Source: Candidatus Acidiferrales bacterium (GTDB taxonomy: Bacteria > Acidobacteriota > Terriglobia > Acidoferrales > UBA7541). Taken from it: DNA of 17,615 nt. Made by a program: the position numbers and the translations under genes. Under the pieces are notes generated by a model, which was not told the origin of the DNA, made no database searches, and worked only from the letters and a program-made list of their open reading frames with translations. The stretch covers positions 1 through 17,615 of the forward strand of contig JASHYE010000028.1 of NCBI GenBank assembly GCA_030043155.1. Direction: 5' to 3'. This document shows, in pieces, positions 1-7,092 of the stretch; positions within the stretch are counted from its first letter, which is position 1, and every line of letters starts with the position of its first letter.

Positions 1-531
1 GACGAAATTCTCACAGAAATGAGCCCGCCCGCCGTCGATTTTCTCGCGCAGCTTTGCCGCGACTGGGAAAAAGAAGCCGCCGTCGCCGAGCACGAATCCA
101 TTCGCACCGTAATCCTTCGCTTCGGCATCGTTCTCGCCCCGCAAGGTGGCGCGCTTCATCAAATGCTTATACCGTTTCGGCTCGGCGTTGGGGGACGCTT
201 CGGCAATGGGCGCCAATGGATGAGCTGGATCAGCCTTCGCGATGTCGTGCTCTTGATCCGTCACGCCATCGACAACGAAAATCTTCGTGGTCCTGTGAAC
301 GCTGTCGCTCCTAATCCCCTCACAAATGCCGAGTTCACCAGCATTCTCGCCGGAGTTCTCCGCCGCCCCGCTCTCTTCCCTGTTCCGCTCTTTGCGCTCC
401 GGCTCGCGCTCGGCGAAATGGCTGGAGCGCTACTTGCGAGCCAGCGCGTCATGCCCGGAAAATTGAATGCCCTGCAATATTCATTCGACCATCCCGAACT
501 CAGGTCGGCGCTGTCCTCCATGCTCGGCTGA
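1..531 (+). CDS. TIGR01777-family NAD-dependent epimerase, C-terminal part (5' truncated by window)
   Basis: The reading frame is open from base 1 and ends at a TGA at 529-531, giving 176 residues of a protein whose Rossmann N-terminus lies outside the window. The visible part has an FLAxLCRDWE-type segment near residue 14, then RTVILRFGIVLAPQGGAL, and GRQWMSWISLRDVV, both typical of the TIGR01777 branch of extended short-chain dehydrogenases (E. coli YfcH-like). It closes with a DUF1731-type tail (NAxAPNPLTNAEF, then a hydrophobic stretch and SQRVMPGKL). Family members bind a dinucleotide, but their substrate is generally not known, so no reaction is assigned. An ATG at 19 exists but is internal to the conserved domain and is not the true start. 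The next gene is on the same strand after about 140 bp, with no sign of coupling. Confidence 0.9.
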   Translation, partial: DEILTEMSPPAVDFLAQLCRDWEKEAAVAEHESIRTVILRFGIVLAPQGGALHQMLIPFRLGVGGRFGNGRQWMSWISLRDVVLLIRHAIDNENLRGPVNAVAPNPLTNAEFTSILAGVLRRPALFPVPLFALRLALGEMAGALLASQRVMPGKLNALQYSFDHPELRSALSSMLG

Positions 532-542
532 AACGGGGCGCT

Positions 543-574
543 TTGTCATTGCTCTCGGGCAAATTCCCTACAAT
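543..574 (+). promoter_or_regulatory. Possible promoter upstream of the FecR-like gene
   Basis: A -10-like TACAAT lies at 569-574. The best -35-like hexamer, TTGTCA at 543-548, is 20 bp away, longer than ideal. Transcription would begin near 581, immediately before an ATG at 582 that opens a 12-codon frame ending in TAA at 618-620. The FecR-like gene starts 90 bp further on. The -10 is convincing, the -35 is not. Confidence 0.35.
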
Positions 575-672
575 CTTTTCGATGAAATTCCATCTTGGTG
601 TTCCGTTTCGGCTTTGCTAACCTCTCAATAGGTTTGAGGAACGGCCCAATTCCCAAACCGCAAAGGTGCCAG

Positions 673-1371
673 ATGAAATTGGGTCAGCTCACGCGACAGC
701 TCATTGCAGTCATCATAATCCCCCTCTTTGCCGTTCCCCTATGGGCCGCTTCTCCGAACGCCGCATTCATCGGCACAATCACTAACGCCGCAGCGGCCAC
801 CGTCGCGGGTACCGCACTGGCCGATGGCACAAATATCTACGACGGCGACGTGATCTCGACCTCTAACCATGGCGACGCCTGGGTTTCTCTTCCCGGCGGC
901 GCGGGCATTTTGCTCGGCGAAAATAGCGAGGCGCAAATCCGCAGAGAGTCGCCCACAGGTCCGATTATTTTCGACATTGCGCAGGGTGAGGTGAAATTCC
1001 GCAGCACGGATAACACTCTCGTCGACGGCTATCTTTACGACGCCACCATTGCTCCTGCCGATTCGCCAAACGCTTCCGGGTATGTCGAATTCACCAGTCC
1101 TACTTCCGCGATCATTGCTGCAAAAACCGGCGATCTCCTCGTCACTGCTACTCATGACGGCTCAAGCCGCCTCATTCCCGCAGGTTCGATGATGGCCGTC
1201 ACCCTGGTTCCCAACCCGAATCAGGACCAGAACCAGAACCGCACTGCCAAGCGCCGCACCGGCTTGATTGTGCTTCTCGGAATCGCCATGGTCGGCACAA
1301 TTGCCGTCATTGCGATCGCTCTCAATCATCACAGCCAGCCGTCCGTCAGCCCCTCCAATTTCCCACAGTAG
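673..1371 (+). CDS. FecR-domain protein with signal peptide and C-terminal membrane anchor
   Basis: This 232-residue protein begins with a positively charged segment and a hydrophobic core (residues about 10-24) ending in an Ala-rich signal peptidase I-like site near residues 25-26. Residues about 50-150 resemble a FecR domain: DGDVISTSNHGDAWVSLPGG starts at residue 57 and a FDIAQGEVKF-type strand follows. A linker rich in Asn, Gln and Pro leads to a second hydrophobic span at about residues 197-217 and a short polar tail, so the FecR domain is probably periplasmic and held by the C-terminal helix. The ATG at 673 is preferred over an in-frame ATG at 595 because AAAGGTG sits about 7 bases upstream and the signal peptide starts there. 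No ECF sigma factor or TonB receptor is adjacent, so a classical iron-signalling role is not supported. Ligand unknown. Confidence 0.8.
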   Translation: MKLGQLTRQLIAVIIIPLFAVPLWAASPNAAFIGTITNAAAATVAGTALADGTNIYDGDVISTSNHGDAWVSLPGGAGILLGENSEAQIRRESPTGPIIFDIAQGEVKFRSTDNTLVDGYLYDATIAPADSPNASGYVEFTSPTSAIIAAKTGDLLVTATHDGSSRLIPAGSMMAVTLVPNPNQDQNQNRTAKRRTGLIVLLGIAMVGTIAVIAIALNHHSQPSVSPSNFPQ

Positions 1372-1404
1372 GTTGGCTTCTGCGTCGTTTCACTGCCTGT
1401 TTTC

Positions 1405-2166
1405 TCAGCCCTGCTCTCTCAAGCTACGCACCGCATATGCAAAACTTGCCAGCGCAAAAATCACGAACCCTATCGCCTCCCACACAAGCTGCTTCGGCAC
1501 GCCCAGTCCAATCGAGCTGTAGCGGAAGAGATCTACTTCCCACGTGATCGGATTCGCCAGCGCCGTCACGCGAAACCATTGCGGCAGCGGCCCCAGCGGA
1601 TAGAACATCGAGCTCGCGAACAAGAACACGAAGTAAAAAACCGAGGTTACGCTGTTGAACAGATCGTTCCTGCGAATTTTTAGCGCGAAAATCGAATAGA
1701 AGAAAAACCAGCCCGCTGTGCCGCCAACCACCGTCACGGCAAGCAGCGGCAGCAGCTCCCAATGCAAATGAATTTTCAACAGCAAGCAGCCGATGGCAAT
1801 CGCAATCGCCGCCTGCACGATTCCGATGCACACGTTGAACAGCACTTTTCCCAACAGGTACTCCGAGCGCCGCATCGGATACGTCAGCATCTCGTAGAAA
1901 ATTCCATTGTCGCGGTCGAGGAAAAACGACCATGAGCTGTTCGATGCGATTCCGAAACTCGCCATTCCCAGCACACCGGCCAGAAAGAATGAATCGTAAT
2001 TCACGTTCGCGCCCAGCGCCGGCGAACTGAGCGCCGCGTTCACGCCCACTCCAAACACCAGCAAATAAAGAAGCGGATAAAATAAATCCCAGAACATAAA
2101 CGTAATGTTTGTCGAACGTATCTTGCTCTCGCGATAAACCACCGCCGCCAACGGCCCCATCTTCAT
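1405..2166 (-). CDS. ABC-2 type transporter permease
   Basis: A 253-residue integral membrane protein with about six hydrophobic segments and the ABC-2 fold: an N-terminal MKMGPLAAVVYRESK segment, a first span containing FWDLFYPLLYLLVFGVGV, a YPMRRSEYLLGK cytoplasmic-loop motif in the middle, and a C-terminal FASSMFYPLGPLPQWFRV loop followed by a last span. This is the DrrB/NodJ-like layout of exporters for drugs, polyketides, lipids or polysaccharides. Its ATG overlaps the stop codon of the upstream ATPase gene in an ATGA (2163-2166), so the two are almost certainly translationally coupled and form one exporter. The substrate cannot be read from sequence. It converges on the FecR-like gene with only 33 bp between the stops, and I see no clear terminator there. 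Confidence 0.9.
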   Translation of the reverse strand: MKMGPLAAVVYRESKIRSTNITFMFWDLFYPLLYLLVFGVGVNAALSSPALGANVNYDSFFLAGVLGMASFGIASNSSWSFFLDRDNGIFYEMLTYPMRRSEYLLGKVLFNVCIGIVQAAIAIAIGCLLLKIHLHWELLPLLAVTVVGGTAGWFFFYSIFALKIRRNDLFNSVTSVFYFVFLFASSMFYPLGPLPQWFRVTALANPITWEVDLFRYSSIGLGVPKQLVWEAIGFVIFALASFAYAVRSLREQG

Positions 2167-3104
2167 TTCTCCTTTGTCAATTCGACGAAAATATCTTCGA
2201 GGCTTGCACCGCTGACCTCCACGCGTAGCACACGCCCTTTCTTCGAGATTTCGTTGACGACGTCGAGCACTTTCGCTTCCTCGACTTTCAGCGAGATCTC
2301 GACGCTGTTCCCATCCACGTGCGAGCGCAGCGGCTTGAGCGCGGCAATGTCGCCGGCAATCCCTGGCGGCAGTTCCGCAAACGTCAGCGAGATTTCATAC
2401 ACGCCCGCCGAGAGCAGCTTCAGCGCATTCAAATCGCCGCGCGCAACCTGCTTGCCACGATTCATGATCAAAATGTCGTCGCACAACTCCTCCGCCTCGC
2501 TCAGAATTTGCGTGGTCAGCACAATCGTGCGACCCTTCGCCGATTCTTCGCGCAGATATCCCATTACCGCGCGCTTCAGAATCGGATCCATGCCCGTGGA
2601 AAACTCGTCCAGAAAGATTACCGGCGTATCTACCATGAACATTTTGGCGACCTGAACACGCCGCCGGGAGCCGCCGCTCAAGTCCTGCACCTTTTGTTCC
2701 GCATAAGGAGCGATCTGGAATTTTTCCATCACGCTCGCCGCTCGAAGGCGCGCCGTTTGCGAATCGAGCCCGTGAAAACGCGCGAATGTCAGCAAATTGT
2801 CGCGGACGTTCAGAAATAATTCCGCGGCGGTTTCCTGCAACACCATGGAAATGCGCTTGCGTACCTCGAACGGTTTTGCGACCACGTCGAAATTCTCGAT
2901 GCGCGCCGCGCCGCCCGTTGGACGCAGCAGCGTGGTGAGCACTTTCAGCAATGTGGTTTTTCCGGCGCCATTCGGACCTAGCAGGCCGAAGATTTCTCCG
3001 CGTGGAACCGAGAAAGAAATCCCGTCCACCGCGCGCACAGACGCTTGCCCGCGCCGCTCGTAAATTTTCGTCAGATTCTCCACTTCGAGTGCAAATTCCC
3101 TCAT
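2163..3104 (-). CDS. ABC transporter ATP-binding protein (ABC-2 exporter partner)
   Basis: This 313-residue ATPase has Walker A GPNGAGKTT at residues 43-51, a Q-loop glutamine at about 90, the signature LSGGS at 142-146 and Walker B VIFLDEF at 162-168 with the catalytic Glu at 167. The Walker B is followed by Phe rather than the usual Pro. About 100 residues of C-terminal domain follow, as in DrrA/CcmA-type exporters. The start is set at 3104 because GGAG lies about 10 bases upstream and residue 2 begins the nucleotide-binding domain; a frame opening at 3173 would add 23 residues with no domain support. It energises the permease encoded immediately downstream with a 4 bp overlap. No dedicated regulator is adjacent. 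Confidence 0.92.
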   Translation of the reverse strand: MREFALEVENLTKIYERRGQASVRAVDGISFSVPRGEIFGLLGPNGAGKTTLLKVLTTLLRPTGGAARIENFDVVAKPFEVRKRISMVLQETAAELFLNVRDNLLTFARFHGLDSQTARLRAASVMEKFQIAPYAEQKVQDLSGGSRRRVQVAKMFMVDTPVIFLDEFSTGMDPILKRAVMGYLREESAKGRTIVLTTQILSEAEELCDDILIMNRGKQVARGDLNALKLLSAGVYEISLTFAELPPGIAGDIAALKPLRSHVDGNSVEISLKVEEAKVLDVVNEISKKGRVLRVEVSGASLEDIFVELTKEK

Positions 3105-3445
3105 CCGTGATTTCTCCGCTGCGCCGCGCGCAATTTTTGCGAGATGTAAAAACACCCGAAATAAATTCACCAATTGAATTGAAAGGAATCGAGAAAAACT
3201 TCAGAGCAAAGCCGGCGCGAGAAGCGGCTGCGCTTCCGGCGAACTTAGAGGAGAAGCTTGATGATGCTCATAGGGCGGCCTTTCGTGCTGCGTCCGTACG
3301 ATAATCTAGCGATGAACCGCCGCGAAGTCAACAGTCGAATAGAAGCCGAACAAATTGAACTGAGGCCCTCGAGCGGCAATGAATCTTGAGGGCGACACGA
3401 TATGGTAGAGTGAGCGAAATTTTCTGTGCAAAGGATAGGTGGAAA
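3105..3445. other. Non-coding divergent region between the ABC exporter and the 3446 gene
   Basis: This 341 bp stretch holds no credible gene. It must carry the promoters of two divergent units. A GATAAT at 3300-3305 is a fair -10 for the plus strand but lacks a good -35. A short inverted repeat CGCAA/TTGCG with a 3 nt spacer lies at 3129-3141, just upstream of the ATPase start. A stronger hairpin is at 3365-3393: GCCCTCGAG (3365-3373) can pair with CTTGAGGGC (3385-3393), including one G-T pair, leaving an 11 nt loop. It lies about 50 bases before the plus-strand gene, and no T-tract follows it, so it is not an intrinsic terminator. Confidence 0.5.
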
Positions 3446-4183
3446 ATGCGATTCCTTTCAAATCCGCGGTTTCTGGCAATTTACTCGGGCGTATTGACGC
3501 TGACGTTTGCCATGACGATTGTCACAGGCTTTGCGGAGAACGAACGCAAGGCGAACTTCGAGCAAATCGACGTGCAGCGCCTCAACATCGTCGGGCCGGA
3601 CGGGCAGAATCAGATGGTGATTTCCAATCGCCAGCTCATTCCAGACGCCATCATCGATGGTAAAACCTTTCCGAGCCACGGACGCCACGACGGCGCGGGT
3701 ATCATTTTCTACAATAGCGAAGGCGACGAGGACGGCGGCCTCGCATTTGGCAGCGTGAAGACAGCGAATGGCTATTCGGCGGATGGAGATTTGATGTTCG
3801 ATCAGCACAAGCAGGATCAGACAGTGGGAATTCAATACAGCGATGATAACGGGAAGCGGCAGGCGGGTTTTCATGTATGGGACCGCGGTGACGTTGACTT
3901 AGCGCAAATGGTCGAGCACTTCAATTCGGTGAAACACATGCCGGCGGGCCCTGAAAAAGATGCGGCCATGAAGCAGCTTCAGGAACAGATCAAAAATGGC
4001 GATTATGGCGCGACAAGATTCTTCGCCGGGAAAACTCCGGATAAGGACGCGACGGTGTTCTTGTGCGATGCGAAGGGGAATCCTCGGCTGCGATTGAGTG
4101 TGACCGCTGCGGGCGAAGCGAAGATCGATTTTCTCGACGAAAATGGGAAGGTTACATATTCGCTTCCGCAGGCCTCACATTAA
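3446..4183 (+). CDS. Membrane-anchored protein of unknown function
   Basis: This 245-residue protein has one N-terminal hydrophobic span (about residues 9-28), then a soluble, probably periplasmic, domain. The domain opens with EQIDVQRLNIVGPDGQNQMV, followed by a run with FPSHGRHDGAGIIFYN and GDEDGGLAFGS. It ends with FLCDAKGNPRLRLSVTAAG and a DFLDENGKV strand. The repeated short [DN]xxGxxR/Q turns flanked by beta strands suggest a beta-rich fold; similar 'LNIVxPDG...MVISN' proteins are, as I recall, common in Acidobacteriota without an assigned role. I do not assign one. The start at 3446 is chosen because AGGATAGGTGG lies just upstream and the signal-anchor begins there; an upstream TTG at 3386 would add 20 polar residues. 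The next gene follows after 63 bp on the same strand. Confidence 0.8.
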   Translation: MRFLSNPRFLAIYSGVLTLTFAMTIVTGFAENERKANFEQIDVQRLNIVGPDGQNQMVISNRQLIPDAIIDGKTFPSHGRHDGAGIIFYNSEGDEDGGLAFGSVKTANGYSADGDLMFDQHKQDQTVGIQYSDDNGKRQAGFHVWDRGDVDLAQMVEHFNSVKHMPAGPEKDAAMKQLQEQIKNGDYGATRFFAGKTPDKDATVFLCDAKGNPRLRLSVTAAGEAKIDFLDENGKVTYSLPQASH

Positions 4184-4246
4184 AGTCTTGAGAAAGAGCC
4201 GCCAGGCCGCATGTGCGGCATATAACGCTTTCATGGAAATAGCTTC

Positions 4247-4753
4247 ATGGAGATACTCAGAGGCAATACGCTGCTTGACCGCTGCTTTCAGGCGAGCATC
4301 ACCCTGAAAGGGCTCGACGGGCTCGTGGAAATCGTCACCGCGTTTCTTTTTTTGACGGTGACGCCAGCCCGCGTGAATTCACTGATTAATTTTTTCACGT
4401 TCCATTCCCTTGCGCGGAATCCGAATGCGTTTGTGGCGTCGCATTTGCTGCATGCTTCGCAGAACATGGTGGTGCACGCGCATTACTTCGTTTTCATTTA
4501 CCTGCTTTCGCATGGAGTTGCGAAGGTTGTGCTGGTGGCGGCGCTGTGGTGCAACCGCATGTGGGCTTATCCGGCGTTGATCGTGCTACTCGTGGCGTTC
4601 ATTGTTTATCAGCTCTATCGGATGACGTTCGCGCCTTCGGTTTTTCTGGCGGGGCTGACGATTTTTGATGCGATAGTGGTTTGGCTCACGTGGGCAGAAT
4701 ATCGCAAGCAGAAGCGCACGCGAGTCGGACGCGCAGAGGTGGCGCGGTCCTAG
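4247..4753 (+). CDS. DUF2127 family integral membrane protein
   Basis: This 168-residue protein has four predicted membrane spans (roughly residues 20-40, 80-100, 105-125 and 130-150). It has the DUF2127 fingerprints: an LKGLDGLVEI segment in the first helix, HYFVFIYLLSHGVAKVVLVA in the second, WAYPALIVLLVAFIVYQLYR in the third, and a D-x-W-LTWAEY ending. The family has no established biochemical role. The start at 4247 has GGAAA about 9 bases upstream. The start region is itself a near-perfect tandem duplication (TTCATGGAAATAGC then TTCATGGAGATAC), which places a second ATG at 4233 in another frame; that frame stops early. A GCCGC/GCGGC hairpin with a 4 nt loop sits at 4206-4219 between this gene and the previous one. 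Confidence 0.85.
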   Translation: MEILRGNTLLDRCFQASITLKGLDGLVEIVTAFLFLTVTPARVNSLINFFTFHSLARNPNAFVASHLLHASQNMVVHAHYFVFIYLLSHGVAKVVLVAALWCNRMWAYPALIVLLVAFIVYQLYRMTFAPSVFLAGLTIFDAIVVWLTWAEYRKQKRTRVGRAEVARS

Positions 4754-4771
4754 TGGTCACTGAAGACTGAC

Positions 4772-4808
4772 AAAAAGCCACAGAACTTCGCGAAAGCGCG
4801 AAGCTCTG
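4772..4808 (-). terminator. Intrinsic terminator of the M13 peptidase gene
   Basis: CTTCGCG (4786-4792) pairs with CGCGAAG (4797-4803) around an AAAG loop. After one mismatch the stem continues with CAGA (4781-4784) and TCTG (4805-4808). Read on the minus strand, the hairpin is followed within a few bases by TTTTT (4772-4776 region). The T-run appears only on that strand, so this terminates the leftward peptidase transcript, 28 bases past its stop codon, and not the rightward DUF2127 gene. Confidence 0.7.
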
Positions 4809-4836
4809 CGTCACAAATGAATCCGCAAACCGGCCG

Positions 4837-6942
4837 CTACCAGATTTTGCACACTTTGTCAGGGGGGCGGACCATCGGGTCGCCCGGCTTGCAGTCGAAC
4901 GCTTTCGCGAAGGCGTCCATGTTCGATGGAGCGGCAAAGGCGCGGAAGCGATCGAGCGGATGCGGATCAACCTTCACGCGCAACAGCTCTGCTTGCGGTC
5001 GCATGTTGTCGGCCCAGGTGCGCGCCCAAGCGAGGAAGAAGCGCTGATCCGGAGTGAATCCCTGAATTTTGGTGTTCGAGCGGCCTTCGGGAGTTTTCTT
5101 GAACGCCTTGTAAGCGATCGTTAAACCGCCGAGGTCGGCGATGCTTTCGCCAAGGACGAGCTTGCCGTTTTCATGCACGCCAGGCTGGACTTCGTAGCTG
5201 TCAAACTGATCTTGGACACATTTGGCGCGGGCTTCGAAATTTTTCGCGTCATCAGGGGTCCACCAGTCGCGCAAATTTCCTTGGGCGTCGAATTTTCTTC
5301 CCTCATCGTCGAAGCCATGAGTCATTTCGTGGCCAATAACAGCGCCGATGCCGCCGTAATTCAAAGCGTCGTCAGCTTTCGCATCGAAGAAAGGCCATTG
5401 CAAAATTCCAGCGGGAAAAACGATTTCGTTGATGGAAGGATTGTAATAGGCGTTGACGGTCGGCGGCGTCATGCCCCACTCGGAACGGTCGACGGGCTTG
5501 CCGATTTTGTTCATTTCATAGTGGAACTGAAATTCGCGCCCGTGAAGATAATTCTCGACGTACGGGCCGCGCGTGACGTGAAACGCAGCGTAGCTGCGCC
5601 AGTGATCGGGATAGCCGACTTTGAGCATGATGTGGCTGAGCTTGTCGAGCGCCTGGGTGCGGGTGGCAGGGCTCATCCAATCGAGCGTTTCGATGTCATC
5701 GTGCAGCGCATTGACGAGGTTGTGGACCATCTTCAGCGCTGCGGCCTTGTCCTGCGGAGTGAAAGCGCGCTGGACGTATTTCTGTCCGAGCGCTTCGCCC
5801 AACTGTCGATCAGTGGATTGCACGCAGCGCTTCCACCGCGGCTGAAGCTCCTTCGCGCCGGTCATGACTTTGCCGCTGAAATCGAAGTCTTCGTTGACGA
5901 ATTTGTCGGAGAGCGCCGGCGCGGCGGCATCGATCAAGTGCCAGCGCAAATAGGTTCGCCAGTCGGCCATGGACACGGAAGTGAGCTGCGAATTGAGCGC
6001 CTTGAAAAAATCGGGCTGCGCGACATTGACGTCAGTCACGCGGGGATAGCCGACATCCTGCAAATACTCTTTCCACGAGAAATCGGGAGTCATGGATTGG
6101 AAGGCAGCGATGTCCATTTTGTGATAGTGCGACTCGGGATCGCGCATTTCCACGCGGCTCATGGAAGCTTTGGCCATGTCCGTTTCGATGTTCATGACAG
6201 TTTGCGCTTTGTGAGAAGCGGTTGTGTCATCGTCGCCCATCAGCTTGAACATGTTCGCTACGTGCTGAACGTATGCGGAACGTATTTTCTGGTCGCGTTC
6301 ATCTGAATTGACATAGTAATCGCGATCCGGCAGGCCGAGCCCGCCTTGAGCGGCCATGGCGATTTCAAGAGTGCTGTTCTTGTAGTCCTGCGTGGAACCG
6401 AAGCGGAAAAGAACGCCGACGCCCATGCTCTGCAGGCGGGCGACTTCAGCTTCCAGCTGGTGTCGCGACGAGATGGCGGCGATGCGCTTGAACTCCGGCT
6501 CGAGCGGCGTGATTCCTTCTTTATTGATTTCGGCCTCATTCATGCAACTGGCGTAATAATCGCCGATTTTTTGTTGGTTCGAGCCGATTGGCGCTTGGCG
6601 TTGCGCCGCAGCCTGCTCAAGGATTTGGTGGAGAATCTCCTGATTGTGGTCGAGGAGATAATTGAAAGTGCCCCAGCTGGAATAAGCGGGCGGGATGGGA
6701 TGCGATTTCACCCAGCCGCCATCCGCGAACTGGAAGAAATTCTGGCAAGGGCTCACGGAACGGTCGAGATCAGCGAGATCCAGGCCGTGAGTCGCCGCTG
6801 GTGCTTTAGTTGCGGAGTTGTGCGCGGCGGCAGTGGCTTGCACCGCAAAAGCGGCGCCGCAATCGTTGCTGCTCTGTGCGAATGCGGGCAGCGGCAAAAT
6901 CAGCAGAAAGGCAAGAAACCAGAACTTGCGCAAAATGGCCAT
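4837..6942 (-). CDS. Secreted M13-family zinc metallopeptidase (neprilysin/PepO-like)
   Basis: This 701-residue protein begins with a clear signal peptide (AILRKFWF, then a Leu-rich core, ending ...PAFAQ). The mature N-terminal half matches the peptidase M13 N domain, with DLADLDRSVSPCQNFFQFAD near its start. The C-terminal half holds the zinc site HEMTH at residues 538-542 and the third ligand and transition-state partner in GESIADLGG (Glu599, Asp603). The substrate-binding NAYYNPSINEIVFPAGILQ lies before them, and the family's terminal CxxW (CKIW) is the last four residues. It should hydrolyse oligopeptides in the periplasm or outside. The start at 6942 is supported by GGAGGA about 7 bases upstream; a frame opening 30 codons earlier lacks a signal peptide at its start. 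The gene is monocistronic, with its own promoter and terminator. Confidence 0.96.
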   Translation of the reverse strand: MAILRKFWFLAFLLILPLPAFAQSSNDCGAAFAVQATAAAHNSATKAPAATHGLDLADLDRSVSPCQNFFQFADGGWVKSHPIPPAYSSWGTFNYLLDHNQEILHQILEQAAAQRQAPIGSNQQKIGDYYASCMNEAEINKEGITPLEPEFKRIAAISSRHQLEAEVARLQSMGVGVLFRFGSTQDYKNSTLEIAMAAQGGLGLPDRDYYVNSDERDQKIRSAYVQHVANMFKLMGDDDTTASHKAQTVMNIETDMAKASMSRVEMRDPESHYHKMDIAAFQSMTPDFSWKEYLQDVGYPRVTDVNVAQPDFFKALNSQLTSVSMADWRTYLRWHLIDAAAPALSDKFVNEDFDFSGKVMTGAKELQPRWKRCVQSTDRQLGEALGQKYVQRAFTPQDKAAALKMVHNLVNALHDDIETLDWMSPATRTQALDKLSHIMLKVGYPDHWRSYAAFHVTRGPYVENYLHGREFQFHYEMNKIGKPVDRSEWGMTPPTVNAYYNPSINEIVFPAGILQWPFFDAKADDALNYGGIGAVIGHEMTHGFDDEGRKFDAQGNLRDWWTPDDAKNFEARAKCVQDQFDSYEVQPGVHENGKLVLGESIADLGGLTIAYKAFKKTPEGRSNTKIQGFTPDQRFFLAWARTWADNMRPQAELLRVKVDPHPLDRFRAFAAPSNMDAFAKAFDCKPGDPMVRPPDKVCKIW

Positions 6943-6960
6943 AGAAGATTCCTCCATCCG

Positions 6961-7056
6961 ATAAATCCGCGAAGTGAGCATATGCAGCGTGGAGCGCCGT
7001 GTCAAAGGCGCACAGCGTGAGACGAAGGGCATTTCGAGGGCGTTTCGCGGATTTAT
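6961..7056. repeat. 13 bp inverted repeat flanking the M13 peptidase promoter
   Basis: ATAAATCCGCGAA at 6961-6973 is the exact reverse complement of TTCGCGGATTTAT at 7044-7056, with 70 bp between. The left copy overlaps the expected transcription start of the peptidase and the right copy lies about 75-85 bp upstream. The arrangement suits a pair of operators or a long stem. Confidence 0.75.
6977..7005 (-). promoter_or_regulatory. Sigma70-type promoter of the M13 peptidase gene
   Basis: On the minus strand a consensus TTGACA (7000-7005) is followed after exactly 17 bp by TATGCT (6977-6982). Transcription should start near 6970, leaving about 28 nt of leader that contains the GGAGGA ribosome binding site. 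A small inverted repeat, GCGCC (6994-6998) and GGCGC (7007-7011), brackets the -35 box. Confidence 0.7.
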
Positions 7057-7064
7057 GAAATGGC

Positions 7065-7092
7065 CGGTTCAGTAATGACGGTTCAGCAGTGA
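7065..7092. repeat. 14 bp tandem duplication over the cfa stop codon
   Basis: CGGTTCAGTAATGA (7065-7078) is followed immediately by CGGTTCAGCAGTGA (7079-7092), with two mismatches. The second copy contains the cfa stop codon and last codons, so the duplication sits exactly at the gene's 3' end. Confidence 0.7.

Noticed and set aside
4206..4219. GCCGC/GCGGC hairpin as a terminator after the 3446 gene
   Set aside because: Short stem and no T-run; it may be only a small hairpin between two co-oriented genes.
5173..6306. Long open frame antisense to the M13 peptidase gene
   Set aside because: It is the mirror of a conserved, well-supported coding sequence in GC-rich DNA; its translation has no domain-like features and no ribosome binding site.
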